Source: Microbacterium schleiferi
GTDB lineage: Bacteria; Actinomycetota; Actinomycetes; Actinomycetales; Microbacteriaceae
Length of the DNA: 64,000 nt
Reading direction: 5' to 3'
Assembly: GCF_015565955.1 (NCBI RefSeq)
Contig: NZ_CP064760.1
Span: 868,001 to 932,000, forward strand
Under the pieces are notes generated by a model, which was not told where the DNA came from, made no database searches, and saw nothing but the letters and a program-made list of their open reading frames with translations. The position numbers and the translations under genes are program-made. Below, in pieces: positions 37,502-45,454 of the stretch; the stretch's first letter is position 1; every line of letters begins with the position of its first letter.

Positions 37502-37728
37502 CTCACCACGTACCAGCTCCACCTCCGGGCGTTCCTGCCGAAATGACGATCACGCTCCCGTCCGATGACATCGCGACGATTCACGGAGTGCTCGCCGCAG
37601 ACGCCCGCGCTATCCTCAGCCGCTTCCCGACGAAGGAGCAGCGTGAGTACGCCGAGTTCCTAGCGCGGATCGCGCGGGCGATAGACCACCAAGCACGCCA
37701 GCAGCTTGAACCGGGTGATCCGTCATGA
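37498..37728 (+). CDS. small hypothetical phage protein
   Basis: 76 residues, helical after residue 20 (DDIATIHGVLAADARAILSRF). Directly before the recombination genes and coupled to the exonuclease by the junction CGGGTGATCCGTCATGA, which occurs twice more in this prophage. Confidence 0.5.
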   Translation: MTHHVPAPPPGVPAEMTITLPSDDIATIHGVLAADARAILSRFPTKEQREYAEFLARIARAIDHQARQQLEPGDPS

Positions 37729-38672
37729 GTGCCGGCATCCCGTTTGTGAAGGTCGATGTGACCCCGGATACCCCAGCGTGGGAGGCAGAACGTCGCCTGT
37801 CTGTGGGTGCGTCTGAGGTTGCCGCGGTGATGGGCCTGTCAGCGTACGGGGTTACCCCGTTGGACGTGTACCGGCAGAAGATGGGTGTCGATCGTCCGTT
37901 CGACCCTGTGCTCGCGTGGATCGGGCATCAGTCCGAACCGATCATCGAAGCGTGGTTGCGGGAGTTCTCCGGCCTGGACCTGGACATTCAGCCGGGGTTC
38001 ATGGCGAGGAGCGTGGATCACCCGTACCTGCACGCATCGTTCGACCGGGTGAACGCTGGCCCGTTCTTCCCGATCCAGATGAAGACCGCCCATCAGTATG
38101 CGGGGCATCACTGGGATGAGGGTATCCCCACAGACATCCGCGTCCAGGTGCAGGCCGAGATGGCCGTGTCCGGCACACCCCGCGCCCTGGTGGTCGTGTG
38201 GATCGGTGGTCGGGAGTTCCGTCACTTCTGGGAGCCCCGCGATGACCGGTTCATCACCAACCACCTGCTGCCGGCGGTGCAGATGTTCTGGGACGGGAAC
38301 GTGCGGGCGAAGGTCGAACCTCCCCCGTCCACACTGGCGGAGGTCAACGCGATCCCGACCGAGGAAGCCGAGATCGAACTGTCCGGTGAAGCGTTCGACA
38401 CTCTCGAACGGATCACCGTCCTGAACTCTGACATTCAGGCGCAGGAAGCGGAACGCGACGCACTCAAGGTCGCGTTAGGTCAGTACGTCGGTGCCGCCGA
38501 CACCCTCACGTTTGAGGGGCGGAAGGTCGCGACGTGGCGGCAGCAGAAGGGCCGTGTGGGGCTCGACACGAAAGCGCTCCGTGAAGCGCACCCCGACATT
38601 GTTCGGGAGTTCACAACTCAGGGGGCACCGTTCAGGGTGCTCCGCCGTACAAAGACCAAGGAGCAGAAGTGA
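37725..38672 (+). CDS. YqaJ-type phage exonuclease (recombination)
   Basis: 315 residues. YqaJ/lambda-exonuclease fold: RLSVGASEVAAVMGLSAYG, then the GHQSEPIIEAWL glutamate, HASFDRVN with the metal Asp, and IQMKTAHQYAGHHW with the Gln-x-Lys motif. A 5'-3' double-strand exonuclease that prepares ends for the RecT annealing protein encoded next. Role in phage replication and recombination. Confidence 0.85.
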   Translation: MSAGIPFVKVDVTPDTPAWEAERRLSVGASEVAAVMGLSAYGVTPLDVYRQKMGVDRPFDPVLAWIGHQSEPIIEAWLREFSGLDLDIQPGFMARSVDHPYLHASFDRVNAGPFFPIQMKTAHQYAGHHWDEGIPTDIRVQVQAEMAVSGTPRALVVVWIGGREFRHFWEPRDDRFITNHLLPAVQMFWDGNVRAKVEPPPSTLAEVNAIPTEEAEIELSGEAFDTLERITVLNSDIQAQEAERDALKVALGQYVGAADTLTFEGRKVATWRQQKGRVGLDTKALREAHPDIVREFTTQGAPFRVLRRTKTKEQK

Positions 38673-39487
38673 CCGACCTGAGCGTCGCCGCCGCGCAAGC
38701 GAAGAAGCAACCCACCGTCGAGGACTACCTACTCCGGTACGAACCCGAGTTCGCTCGCGCTCTCGGGCAGTCGATGGATGCCGCGAAGTTCACACAGGAC
38801 GCCCTCACGGCGATCAAGCAGAACCCCCAGATCGGGCAAGCCGACCCGCGGTCCCTGTTCGGTGCACTGTTCCTCGCCGCGCAACTCCGGCTCCCGGTCG
38901 GTGGCCCGTTGGCGCAGTTCCACCTCACCACCCGAAAGGTCAAGGGTGCAGTAACGGTCGTCCCGATCGTGGGATACAACGGGTACATCCAGCTCGCGAT
39001 GAACACGGGCCTGTACTCGAAGGTGTCCGCGTTCCTTGTCCATGAGAACGACTACTTCACTATGGGGGCGTCGTCGGAGCGGGGCGAGTTCTACGACTTC
39101 AAACACGCAGACGGCGACCGCGGCGCGCTGAAGGGTGTGGTCGCTTACGCGAAGGTGAAGGGCTTCGACGAGTCCTCGTGGGTTTACCTCGACGCTGACA
39201 CGATCCGCGACCACCACCGACCCGACTACTGGAACAGCACACCGTGGGCAACCCGTGAGGGTGAGATGTTCCGTAAGACGGCCGTGCGTGTGTTGCAGAA
39301 GTACCTCCCGAAGTCCACCGAATCGCTGGCGTTGTCTCTTGCCGCGCAGGCCGATCAGGCGGTGGTCCGCAAGGTCGACGGTGTGCCCGATCTGGACATT
39401 CAGCACGACGAGATCGGTCCGGCTGAGCCGGGTGTGGGTGACCCGCTTGGGCGCACGGCGGAAGAGATCGCTGAGGACCAGAAGTGA
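38669..39487 (+). CDS. recT: RecT family single-strand annealing protein
   Basis: 272 residues from GTG at 38669, overlapping the exonuclease stop. RecT hallmarks: AAAQAKKQPTVEDYL, ALTAIKQNPQIGQADPRSLFGALFLAAQLRLPVGGPLAQ, VVPIVGYNGYIQLAMNTG, and MFRKTAVRVLQKYLPKS. Works with the exonuclease to anneal homologous strands. Confidence 0.92.
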   Translation: MTDLSVAAAQAKKQPTVEDYLLRYEPEFARALGQSMDAAKFTQDALTAIKQNPQIGQADPRSLFGALFLAAQLRLPVGGPLAQFHLTTRKVKGAVTVVPIVGYNGYIQLAMNTGLYSKVSAFLVHENDYFTMGASSERGEFYDFKHADGDRGALKGVVAYAKVKGFDESSWVYLDADTIRDHHRPDYWNSTPWATREGEMFRKTAVRVLQKYLPKSTESLALSLAAQADQAVVRKVDGVPDLDIQHDEIGPAEPGVGDPLGRTAEEIAEDQK

Positions 39488-39576
39488 CGCGGCTTACGGA
39501 GATTGTGGCGGCGCTCACGACGACGAAGAACGCGAAGCGCCCGACGCGCCGACGCAAGCCCAGGAGGAAGTCATGA
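39484..39576 (+). CDS. 30-residue basic peptide
   Basis: GTG at 39484 overlaps the recT stop and TGA at 39574-39576 overlaps the next ATG. Peptide begins VTRLTEIVAALTTTKNA and ends in a run of Arg and Lys (RPTRRRKPRRKS). The perfect coupling on both sides supports translation. A nucleic-acid-binding role is possible but unproven. Confidence 0.4.
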   Translation: MTRLTEIVAALTTTKNAKRPTRRRKPRRKS

Positions 39577-40326
39577 GCGTCATCTACGAGGACGAGTACG
39601 TGCAGTTACACCACGGACGTTGGCAGGACCACTTCGACATGCTGCAGAACACCGACGTGGCGGCGATCATTACCGATCCGCCGTACGGGGAGACATCTCT
39701 GGAGTGGGACCAGTGGCCGAAGGGCTGGCCTTATGAGGCAGCGCTTCTGACGAACGCGATGTGGTGCTTCGGGTCATTCCGCATGTTCCATGACAACGCC
39801 GACGAGTTCGCACCATGGAAACTTTCGCAGGAGATCGTGTGGGAGAAGCACAACGGGTCAGGGTTTCATGCTGACCGGTTCAAGCGGGTCCACGAGCTGG
39901 CAGTGCTCTGGTATCGCGGGGAGTGGGAAGACATACACCACGTCACGCCGACGACACCGGACGCGACGCCGCGCACGGTGCGCCGCAAGACGCGGCCGAC
40001 GCACACCGGTCACATCGAGTCGTCGGCGTACCGGTCTGAGGATGGTGGGCCGCGTCTGATGCGGTCGGTGCAGTACGTGCGTTCAGAGCACGGCAGAGCG
40101 ATTCACCCGACGCAGAAGCCCGAGGGCATCGTGTCGCCTCTGATTGAGTACAGCGTTCCTAGGGGGGCTTGTGCTGGACCTGTTCGCCGGGTCTGGGACT
40201 ACCGCCGTAGCGGCGCGGAGCATGGGTCGGCGTTGCGTCGCGTTCGAGGTGCGCGAGGACTACGCACACGCCGCGGCGCAAAGGCTAGCTCAGCAGACGT
40301 TCGTTTTCGAGGACGGTGCAGCATGA
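39573..40326 (+). pseudogene. DNA (N6/N4) methyltransferase, frameshifted at G6
   Basis: ATG at 39573. The catalytic DPPYGE motif is near residue 33 and the SAM-binding FAGSGTT near the end, the order of beta-class N6/N4 methyltransferases. The frame changes at a run of six G (40162-40167): IEYSVPRG in the first frame, then LVLDLFAGSGTTAVAARSMGRRCVAFE in the next, ending QQTFVFEDGAA. Removing one G gives an intact 250-residue enzyme. A phase-variable G run or a sequencing error are both possible. Could protect phage DNA from restriction. Confidence 0.8.
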
Positions 40327-40736
40327 CTGGGTGCCGTCACTGGATCGGGTCCGACACCACCGGTCACGTCTGTGGCAATCCTGTGCACCGGTTCTCTCTG
40401 TGCGAGAAGCACTTCGAGGCCGAGCTTGCCCGCACGAAGCGTCGCCAGGAGAGCGAGCGTGTGCAGCGCGAGAACGCGGAGGCCCGGTGGCGGCAACGTA
40501 ACGCGCCGAAGCTTCCAGGGTGGCGTGTGGCGTTGGAGCGAGCTGAGGCGGAGTACACGCGCCGCACCACGTCACCGGTTGAGGACCGCGCCGCGTACGG
40601 CGGGCTCATGAGCAGCGCCGTGATCCGCGCTCAACGGTCGCACCTGTCGGACACGAACGTGGCCAGGGTTGCCGAGTTGGACCGGATCATCACCCGGCTC
40701 CGCGCCAACATCACACGGATGGAGCGTCAGCAATGA
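40323..40736 (+). CDS. hypothetical phage protein with Cys/His-rich N-terminus
   Basis: 137 residues from ATG at 40323 (overlaps the methyltransferase stop). N-terminal Cys and His spacing (GCRHW, HVCGNPVHRFSLCEKH) suggests a small zinc-binding domain, followed by a charged helical region. The last codons (ANITRMERQQ) are encoded by the first copy of a repeated start-associated sequence. Confidence 0.55.
   Translation: MTGCRHWIGSDTTGHVCGNPVHRFSLCEKHFEAELARTKRRQESERVQRENAEARWRQRNAPKLPGWRVALERAEAEYTRRTTSPVEDRAAYGGLMSSAVIRAQRSHLSDTNVARVAELDRIITRLRANITRMERQQ
40708..40724 (+). repeat. start-associated repeat, family 1, copy 1
   Basis: ACATCACACGGATGGAG, ending exactly 8 bases before the ATG at 40733. 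Includes a GGATGGAG Shine-Dalgarno-like core. Confidence 0.75.
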
Positions 40737-41212
40737 GTCTTCGCATCGTTCCCGTGGATCTGAAGGCGGCGCGAGAGTTCGTCGCGCTGCATCACCGACA
40801 CAACGAACCGCCTGTTGGGCACAAGTTCAGCGTCGGTGTCGCTGAGGGATCGGAGCTTGTCGGTGTCGCGATCGTCGGCCGTCCTGTGTCGCGGGTGATC
40901 CAAGCTGAGGGTGCGACTCTCGAAGTGATTCGCACAGCGACGGATGGCACGCGCAACGCGAACTCGATGCTGTACGGAGCGGCCAGGCGCGCGACCTTCG
41001 CTCTCGGGTATGACCGGCTCATCACATACACGCAAGTCGACGAGTCTGGGGCGAGCCTGCGGGCAGCTGGGTTCCGTGTCGTCGCTCAGCGTCCCCCGCG
41101 CCCAGGGTGGGATACACCGTCTCGCCGCCGCACGAACAAGGCGGACAACGTTCCGCGCACGCTTTGGGACGCAACTCCCGCCGACATAACACGGATGGAG
41201 AGCGCGACATGA
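40733..41212 (+). CDS. XF1762-like phage protein (GNAT-related)
   Basis: 159 residues. LKAAREFVALHHRHNEPPVGHKFSVGVAEG and GVAIVGRPVSRVI match a widespread phage family (XF1762) of unknown function with an acetyltransferase-like fold. FALGYDRLITYTQVDESGASLRAAGF is typical. The C-terminus PADITRMESAT comes from repeat copy 2. Confidence 0.75.
   Translation: MSLRIVPVDLKAAREFVALHHRHNEPPVGHKFSVGVAEGSELVGVAIVGRPVSRVIQAEGATLEVIRTATDGTRNANSMLYGAARRATFALGYDRLITYTQVDESGASLRAAGFRVVAQRPPRPGWDTPSRRRTNKADNVPRTLWDATPADITRMESAT
41184..41200 (+). repeat. start-associated repeat, family 1, copy 2
   Basis: ACATAACACGGATGGAG, one mismatch to copy 1, again ending 8 bases before the ATG at 41209. Confidence 0.75.
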
Positions 41213-41343
41213 GGATGCTTGCGCCTGATGAAGATCCTCGCGAGGAGGAACGCGAGTCCTGGGACCTGTGCTCTGAGGGGTGCCCGGACGAATGCATGGC
41301 GGACCACCGGGGGAGGAATGATGATCACCGCCGACATGATTGA
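41209..41343 (+). CDS. 44-residue acidic peptide with Cys motif
   Basis: ATG at 41209 placed correctly behind repeat copy 2. MRMLAPDEDPREEERESWD, then CSEGCPDEC, a possible metal-binding motif, and a basic His/Arg end. Overlaps the next gene by 23 bases in another frame. Confidence 0.45.
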   Translation: MRMLAPDEDPREEERESWDLCSEGCPDECMADHRGRNDDHRRHD

Positions 41344-41602
41344 GCGCGCTGCGGACGCGATGTTCTTCGAGGACTGCGGCGAGGCGGTGTCAGACGAGTA
41401 CAGGGCTACCGAAGACTTCGACGCGAAGTTCCGCGAGTACGCCCGAGTCGCTCTCATCGCAGCACTTGAGCCAGACTCCTCACACGTTTCCCGCGTGTAC
41501 GAGTCGTGCGTAACGGATTCGGGCGGGCGATGCACTCGCTGGTCTCATTACCACTCGGAAGACCCCGCCGCCGACATCACACGGATGGAGCAGGGAACGT
41601 GA
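41321..41602 (+). CDS. hypothetical phage protein
   Basis: 93 residues from ATG at 41321 (ATG at 41318 also possible; GGGAGG lies just upstream). MITADMIERAADAMFFEDCGEAVSDEYRATEDFDAKFREYARVALIAAL resembles short phage proteins of unknown function. The C-terminus ADITRMEQGT derives from repeat copy 3. Confidence 0.55.
   Translation: MITADMIERAADAMFFEDCGEAVSDEYRATEDFDAKFREYARVALIAALEPDSSHVSRVYESCVTDSGGRCTRWSHYHSEDPAADITRMEQGT
41574..41590 (+). repeat. start-associated repeat, family 1, copy 3
   Basis: ACATCACACGGATGGAG, identical to copy 1, ending 8 bases before the GTG at 41599. Confidence 0.75.
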
Positions 41603-42420
41603 GCGGGCTCAAATCTCCCATCCAGTATTTCGGTGCCAAGCAGCAGATCGCGGATCAGATCGTCGCACTGATGCCCGCACATCGCGGGTATATCGAGCCA
41701 TACGCAGGAAGCCTCTCGGTGCTGCTCGCGAAGGAGCCATCGAAGATCGAGATCGTCAACGATCTGGACGAGCGCCTGATGACGTTCTGGCGCGTGCTCC
41801 GGGAACGTCCGGGCGAGCTGCTCCACCTTGCGGACCTAACACCACACTCTCGGGCCGAACTGGAAAGAGCTGCCGCTCTGAAGGATGCCGACGAGCTGGA
41901 GCTAGCTCGACAGGTGTGGGTGCTTCTGACGCAGGGACGCTCGAGGACGATGAAGCGCACCGGGTGGCGGTTCTATGCCGACCCGAACGGGACCAACGCG
42001 TCGTTTCAGACGTACATGGATGCGTACCGGACCCGGCTCTTGCCAGCGGCGGAGAGGCTGCGCGCAGTGTCGCTCGAATGCAGACCAGCGCTCGAGGTCA
42101 TCGAGCAGTACGGAGCATTCGCGGACAACCTGCTCTATGTCGATCCGCCGTACGTGCACAGCAGTCGCCGCGGCGCACGCTATTCGCACGAGATGACCGA
42201 CGACGACCACCGAGCGATGGCCGCAACGCTCAGGGAGTGTCAGGCGACGGTGATGCTGTCGGGTTACGCATCGAGTCTCTACGACGAGCTGTTCTCAGAT
42301 TGGCACCAGGTCCAGATCGGCGCGCGCAGCGATAACGCGGTGAAGCGGGACGTGATCGAGGTCGTCTGGATGAACCGTGCGCCGGGAGCGTTCCTGTGGG
42401 TTGACGAGGTGACGGCGTGA
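41599..42420 (+). CDS. DNA adenine methyltransferase, D12/Dam type
   Basis: 273 residues from GTG at 41599. Alpha-class adenine methylase: SPIQYFGAKQQIADQIVALMP near the start, IEPYAGSLSVLL (SAM motif variant of FxGxG) and the catalytic DPPYVHSSRRG near residue 180. Methylates adenine in DNA, probably GATC-like or another short site. Second methyltransferase of this prophage; likely protects against host restriction. Confidence 0.88.
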   Translation: MSGLKSPIQYFGAKQQIADQIVALMPAHRGYIEPYAGSLSVLLAKEPSKIEIVNDLDERLMTFWRVLRERPGELLHLADLTPHSRAELERAAALKDADELELARQVWVLLTQGRSRTMKRTGWRFYADPNGTNASFQTYMDAYRTRLLPAAERLRAVSLECRPALEVIEQYGAFADNLLYVDPPYVHSSRRGARYSHEMTDDDHRAMAATLRECQATVMLSGYASSLYDELFSDWHQVQIGARSDNAVKRDVIEVVWMNRAPGAFLWVDEVTA

Positions 42421-42809
42421 ATAAGCGTAGGGGTGTGAATCACCCGCCCCGTGTGGTGAAGGATGCCGTGATTCACCGGGACGGTGGCTTCTGCATCCTC
42501 GCGCTCAACCGGTGCCAGGGCGAAGCGACCACGACGGATCACCGGGCGAACCGTCAAGCGGGCGGGTCGCGCATCCTCAACCATCCCGCGAACCTCATCG
42601 CCGCATGTGCGATCTGCAACGGCGACAAAGCCGATGCCGGCGCGATCGTCCTCCACGACCTCGAGGAACGCGGCCTGTACATCCGGCCCGGGGCCACCCA
42701 CGCCGCCACGCTACAACGCGCCATAGCGACGCCAGTGATGGACCTTGCCGGTGACCTGTGGCTGCTCGTCGACGCACACACACGCACGCCGTATGAGAGG
42801 GAATCATGA
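42417..42809 (+). CDS. HNH endonuclease-like protein
   Basis: 130 residues from GTG at 42417. HNH pattern: two Cys in GFCILALNRCQG, TTDHRANRQAGG (His-rich centre), NPANLIAACAICNGDK with Cys pair and Asn. Probable nuclease or zinc-binding DNA protein. Coupled to the methylase gene and to the replication gene. Confidence 0.7.
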   Translation: MNKRRGVNHPPRVVKDAVIHRDGGFCILALNRCQGEATTTDHRANRQAGGSRILNHPANLIAACAICNGDKADAGAIVLHDLEERGLYIRPGATHAATLQRAIATPVMDLAGDLWLLVDAHTRTPYERES

Positions 42810-43567
42810 GGATCAGGAGTACGAAGCCGGAGTTCTGGCGATCGTCACGCATCGCATCGGTTGGGTGGGACGCTCGCTTGGTCCTCAAGGGGCTTGAGTC
42901 TTACGTCGATGACAACGGCGTCGGCAAGGATGACCTCGCTCTGATCGTCGGTGACGTGTTCCCTCGCGACATGCTCGCGAATCCTCGCGACACTCTCGCG
43001 AGAGTGTCAGAAGCGATTTCCGACCTCCACCAGGCAGGACTTATCCACAGATACGAGGTCGACGGGACCGAACTTCTCTACATCTCGTTCTGGGAAGACG
43101 TGCAACGCATCGACAAGCCAGGCAAAGGAAGATTTCCCAGGCCAGACGGCACTTTTGACTACAAGGCATCCGTAATTCGCGAGAGCGTCGCGAATCCTCG
43201 CGAGAGTGTCGCGCCTGGAACAGGGGAACAGGGGAACAGGGGAACAGGGGATTTCTACTCACCTTCTAAGAGTCAGTCCAGTAGTAACCGCGCGCGAGTT
43301 TCGACCGACGCAATCCATGTCCCGGAGATGACGAGGAAGCTCGCCGCCCGCCGCGGGGTCAACAACATCCGTTCCGTCGTGGATGCGATCGTCCGGCACA
43401 CCGGTGTCACGGTCGACGCGAACGGGGCGTTGCAGGTTGCGCTCTGGATCCTTGACAAGGCGAAGACCGCACCATCAGCGCCGCAACGGTACGTGACCGG
43501 GGCGATCACGAAGAACCCGCTCGAGGTTCAACAGTTCATCCACGAAAACGCACTGGGGGTGGCCTAG
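42806..43567 (+). CDS. phage replication initiation-like protein
   Basis: 253 residues. MRIRSTKPEFWRSSRIASV is the usual start of actinophage helix-turn-helix replication proteins. Residues 15-110 form a winged-helix domain. The linker 115-160 is low in complexity (NPRESVAPGTGEQGNRGTG), and the C-terminal 85 residues (MTRKLAARRGVNNIRSVVDAIVRHTG) may contact helicase. The gene carries two four-fold TCGCGA arrays and a tandem 8-base repeat, as in lambda O where the origin lies in the initiator gene. Confidence 0.7.
   Translation: MRIRSTKPEFWRSSRIASVGWDARLVLKGLESYVDDNGVGKDDLALIVGDVFPRDMLANPRDTLARVSEAISDLHQAGLIHRYEVDGTELLYISFWEDVQRIDKPGKGRFPRPDGTFDYKASVIRESVANPRESVAPGTGEQGNRGTGDFYSPSKSQSSSNRARVSTDAIHVPEMTRKLAARRGVNNIRSVVDAIVRHTGVTVDANGALQVALWILDKAKTAPSAPQRYVTGAITKNPLEVQQFIHENALGVA
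42964..43001. repeat. phased TCGCGA iterons, array 1
   Basis: TCGCGA at 42964, 42975, 42985 and 42996 (steps 11, 10, 11). The last is in the centre of a perfect 20-base palindrome 42989-43008 (GACACTCTCG and complement). Confidence 0.8.
43177..43214. repeat. phased TCGCGA iterons, array 2
   Basis: TCGCGA at 43177, 43188, 43198 and TCGCGC at 43209, the same steps 11, 10, 11 as array 1, with identical TCGCGAATCCTCGCGA in the middle of both. 213 bases separate the arrays. Confidence 0.8.
43221..43252. repeat. four tandem CAGGGGAA repeats, part of probable origin
   Basis: CAGGGGAA three times and CAGGGGAT once, directly after array 2 and before an AT-richer stretch (about 43252-43282). Together with the arrays this looks like a phage replication origin. 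Confidence 0.65.
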
Positions 43568-43569
43568 GT

Positions 43570-43986
43570 ATGACCAATAGGTTCCAAAGCGTCGAGGACA
43601 TCCGCCGGCTGACGGTTGCTAATGATCGCGACTGCTGGGTTTGGGTGCGAAGACGTGATCGTGACGGTTACGGGATGGTCGCATTCCGAGGCAGTGACTG
43701 GAGAGTTCATCGATTGGTATACACGATCGAGTTCGGACCGATACCGGATGGATTTACGGTCGATCACCAGTGCTTCAACAGGGCATGCGCCAATCCGAAG
43801 CACCTCCGGCTGCTTACCTGGGCGGAGAACGCTCGCCGTCAGCGCCTATCACTTGCGACGCACTGTAAACACGGGCATGAGTACACACCAGAAAACACGC
43901 GCACGCGTGGTTCGACTGGGCGTGTGTGTAGGGCATGCGCTGCTCAACGATCCCGCGCCTACCGCGCGCGAAAGCTGGGGTCGTGA
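43570..43986 (+). CDS. HNH endonuclease (HNH_3 type)
   Basis: 138 residues. Homing-endonuclease-like HNH: FTVDHQCFNRACANPKHLRLLTWAENARR, then a C-terminal zinc-type module THCKHGHEYTPENT and VCRACAAQRSRAYR. DCWVWVRRRDRDGYGMV near the start is also typical. Possibly a free-standing mobile nuclease inside the phage. GC and codon use are close to its neighbours. Confidence 0.8.
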   Translation: MTNRFQSVEDIRRLTVANDRDCWVWVRRRDRDGYGMVAFRGSDWRVHRLVYTIEFGPIPDGFTVDHQCFNRACANPKHLRLLTWAENARRQRLSLATHCKHGHEYTPENTRTRGSTGRVCRACAAQRSRAYRARKLGS

Positions 43987-44255
43987 TGGAAACGATGAAT
44001 GTCACGGTCCCTGCGGGGGTGTGGGGGCGGCTCGCATCCGAGGCGGATACCCGTGGTGTGACGGTCGAGGATGTGCTCGTCGCGGCGATCAACCATGTGA
44101 TCCGCCCGCAGGGCCGTAGGGAGATGATTCTCGCATTTGTCAGGGCGGGGTTCACGGACGCTCAGGTCGCCGCGCACACCGGGGAACTGGTCGGGTTCGT
44201 CGCGCAGGTCAGACGTGACGCCGGGTTGAAAGCAGTGAGGGGTAGCCGTGGGTGA
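43986..44255 (+). CDS. small DNA-binding-like phage protein
   Basis: 89 residues from ATG at 43986 (TGATG overlap; ATG at 43995 possible). NVTVPAGVWGRLASEADTRGVTVEDVLVAAINHVI resembles ribbon-helix-helix proteins; the C-terminus (AGFTDAQVAAHTGELVGFVAQVRRDAG) resembles a short HTH. Possible regulator. Confidence 0.5.
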   Translation: METMNVTVPAGVWGRLASEADTRGVTVEDVLVAAINHVIRPQGRREMILAFVRAGFTDAQVAAHTGELVGFVAQVRRDAGLKAVRGSRG

Positions 44256-45030
44256 GATCGAGGTGGAACGGTTCTGCGCCCGTGGTTGCACCCGGGAGGA
44301 CGGGTCTGGTCTGGTGGCGCGTCACGGGGCGTATTGTGCGCGCTGCCACGGGAGGATCCGTACGGCGTTGCTGATATCTGGTGAGCTCGCCGGTCACCTT
44401 CTGCATCACGGTGTTGTGATGCGGCCGGCGGAGGCTGAGCGGGTGGATTCGTCGTCGGAGGCGCCTGTCCCGTTCAATGCTGCGGCGTTTGATGATGTGA
44501 ATGAGTTGTATTCGTTGCTGGTGTATTGGGTTACGGTGTGGGCTGGGACGCTGCGTCAACCGGTGCCGGGGGTTGCTGGGCGGGCGTGGCGGTCGGACAC
44601 GGGCCGGATCATCGGCCTGCCCCGATCAACGTCACCAGTGGATGGGCAACGGCTTGTGTCGGGGTTGGCGGGGTGGCTGGGTGACCGGCTCGACGCGATC
44701 CTGTCCGCTGACCGGCCGGATGATGTGGATGCGATGTCTGACGCTGTGCGGGATGTGTGGCGGATGAACGCCCGCTGGCCCCGCATCGAACGACCATCGT
44801 TCTCGGCGGTCCCGTGCCCGAGGCAGGATTGCGGCGCCCGGATCGCCGTGTACCCGCCCGCGTTTGAGGGTGATGACAGGCGTGTGGTGTGCACCGCCGG
44901 GCACTGGTACCCGGAGGAAGAGTACGAGCATCTGATCCGGGTGTTTGAGCAGGTGGCTCGGGAAGAAGCGAAGACAGCGCGGGTCGCGAAACGTCTCGCG
45001 AAGAGATACGGGATCGGAGCAACGACATGA
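44248..45030 (+). CDS. zinc-ribbon phage protein, regulator-like
   Basis: 260 residues from GTG at 44248. Two Cys-rich modules: FCARGCTRE...GAYCARCHGRI at the N-terminus and VPCPRQDCGARIAVYPPAF...VCTAGHWY in the C-terminal third. The middle is helical. Seen as hypothetical protein in actinophages between replication and late genes. A late-gene regulator is possible by position only. Confidence 0.55.
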   Translation: MGEIEVERFCARGCTREDGSGLVARHGAYCARCHGRIRTALLISGELAGHLLHHGVVMRPAEAERVDSSSEAPVPFNAAAFDDVNELYSLLVYWVTVWAGTLRQPVPGVAGRAWRSDTGRIIGLPRSTSPVDGQRLVSGLAGWLGDRLDAILSADRPDDVDAMSDAVRDVWRMNARWPRIERPSFSAVPCPRQDCGARIAVYPPAFEGDDRRVVCTAGHWYPEEEYEHLIRVFEQVAREEAKTARVAKRLAKRYGIGATT

Positions 45031-45077
45031 CCAAGCACACGAACCAACAGAACCGTACCCAGGAGGAGGAGAAATGA
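45027..45077 (+). CDS. 16-residue coupled leader peptide ORF
   Basis: ATG at 45027 overlaps the previous stop, and its stop overlaps the next ATG (45074). Peptide MTKHTNQQNRTQEEEK. Its codons are the repeat that also codes the end of the gene before 45876 (QNQQIRTQEEEQ). May serve only to bring ribosomes to the next start. Confidence 0.4.
   Translation: MTKHTNQQNRTQEEEK
45042..45076 (+). repeat. start-associated repeat, family 2, copy 1
   Basis: AACCAACAGAACCGTACCC followed by AGGAGGAGGA, with the ATG of the next gene 32 bases after the repeat start. Very strong Shine-Dalgarno. Confidence 0.75.
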
Positions 45078-45454
45078 GCATCACGAGCGAGATGTTCTAC
45101 CGCGCCGAATGCGACGAGCTGAAGTGCACGCGCACCATCCCGGACGTGGACGACCACGAGGCCTCGCACTGGCCGCTCGAATCCGTCGAGGAGTACCTGC
45201 GGGAGCCACACGAGGAGCGTGACACCGAGGTCTTCTGGTTCTACGAGGACGGGCGAACGCTCTGCCCTGAGCATCACCCGGACGCCAGGCCGTGCGCGTC
45301 GGCGTGCAACGGCGGCATGGTCAAGGTCGACGGCCCGCCGCCGACCTGGCCCGCTGATCGAGAGTGGAGCCACCCTAACCACTGGGAGAGCTGTCCGGAG
45401 TGTCACGGCGTCGGATTCCACACCGCTCCCCGATCGGAAGGACAGGGAGCATGA
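45074..45454 (+). CDS. hypothetical phage protein, Cys/His rich
   Basis: 126 residues. Contains CDELKCTRTIPDVDDHEASHWP, TLCPEHHPDARPCASACNGGMV and SCPECHGVGFH, giving several CxxC/CxxH pairs that suggest zinc binding. Not identified. Preceded by family 2 repeat. Confidence 0.55.
   Translation: MSITSEMFYRAECDELKCTRTIPDVDDHEASHWPLESVEEYLREPHEERDTEVFWFYEDGRTLCPEHHPDARPCASACNGGMVKVDGPPPTWPADREWSHPNHWESCPECHGVGFHTAPRSEGQGA

Noticed and set aside
43221..43252. Short direct repeats as a CRISPR array
   Set aside because: Units are 8 bases without spacers; no cas genes.
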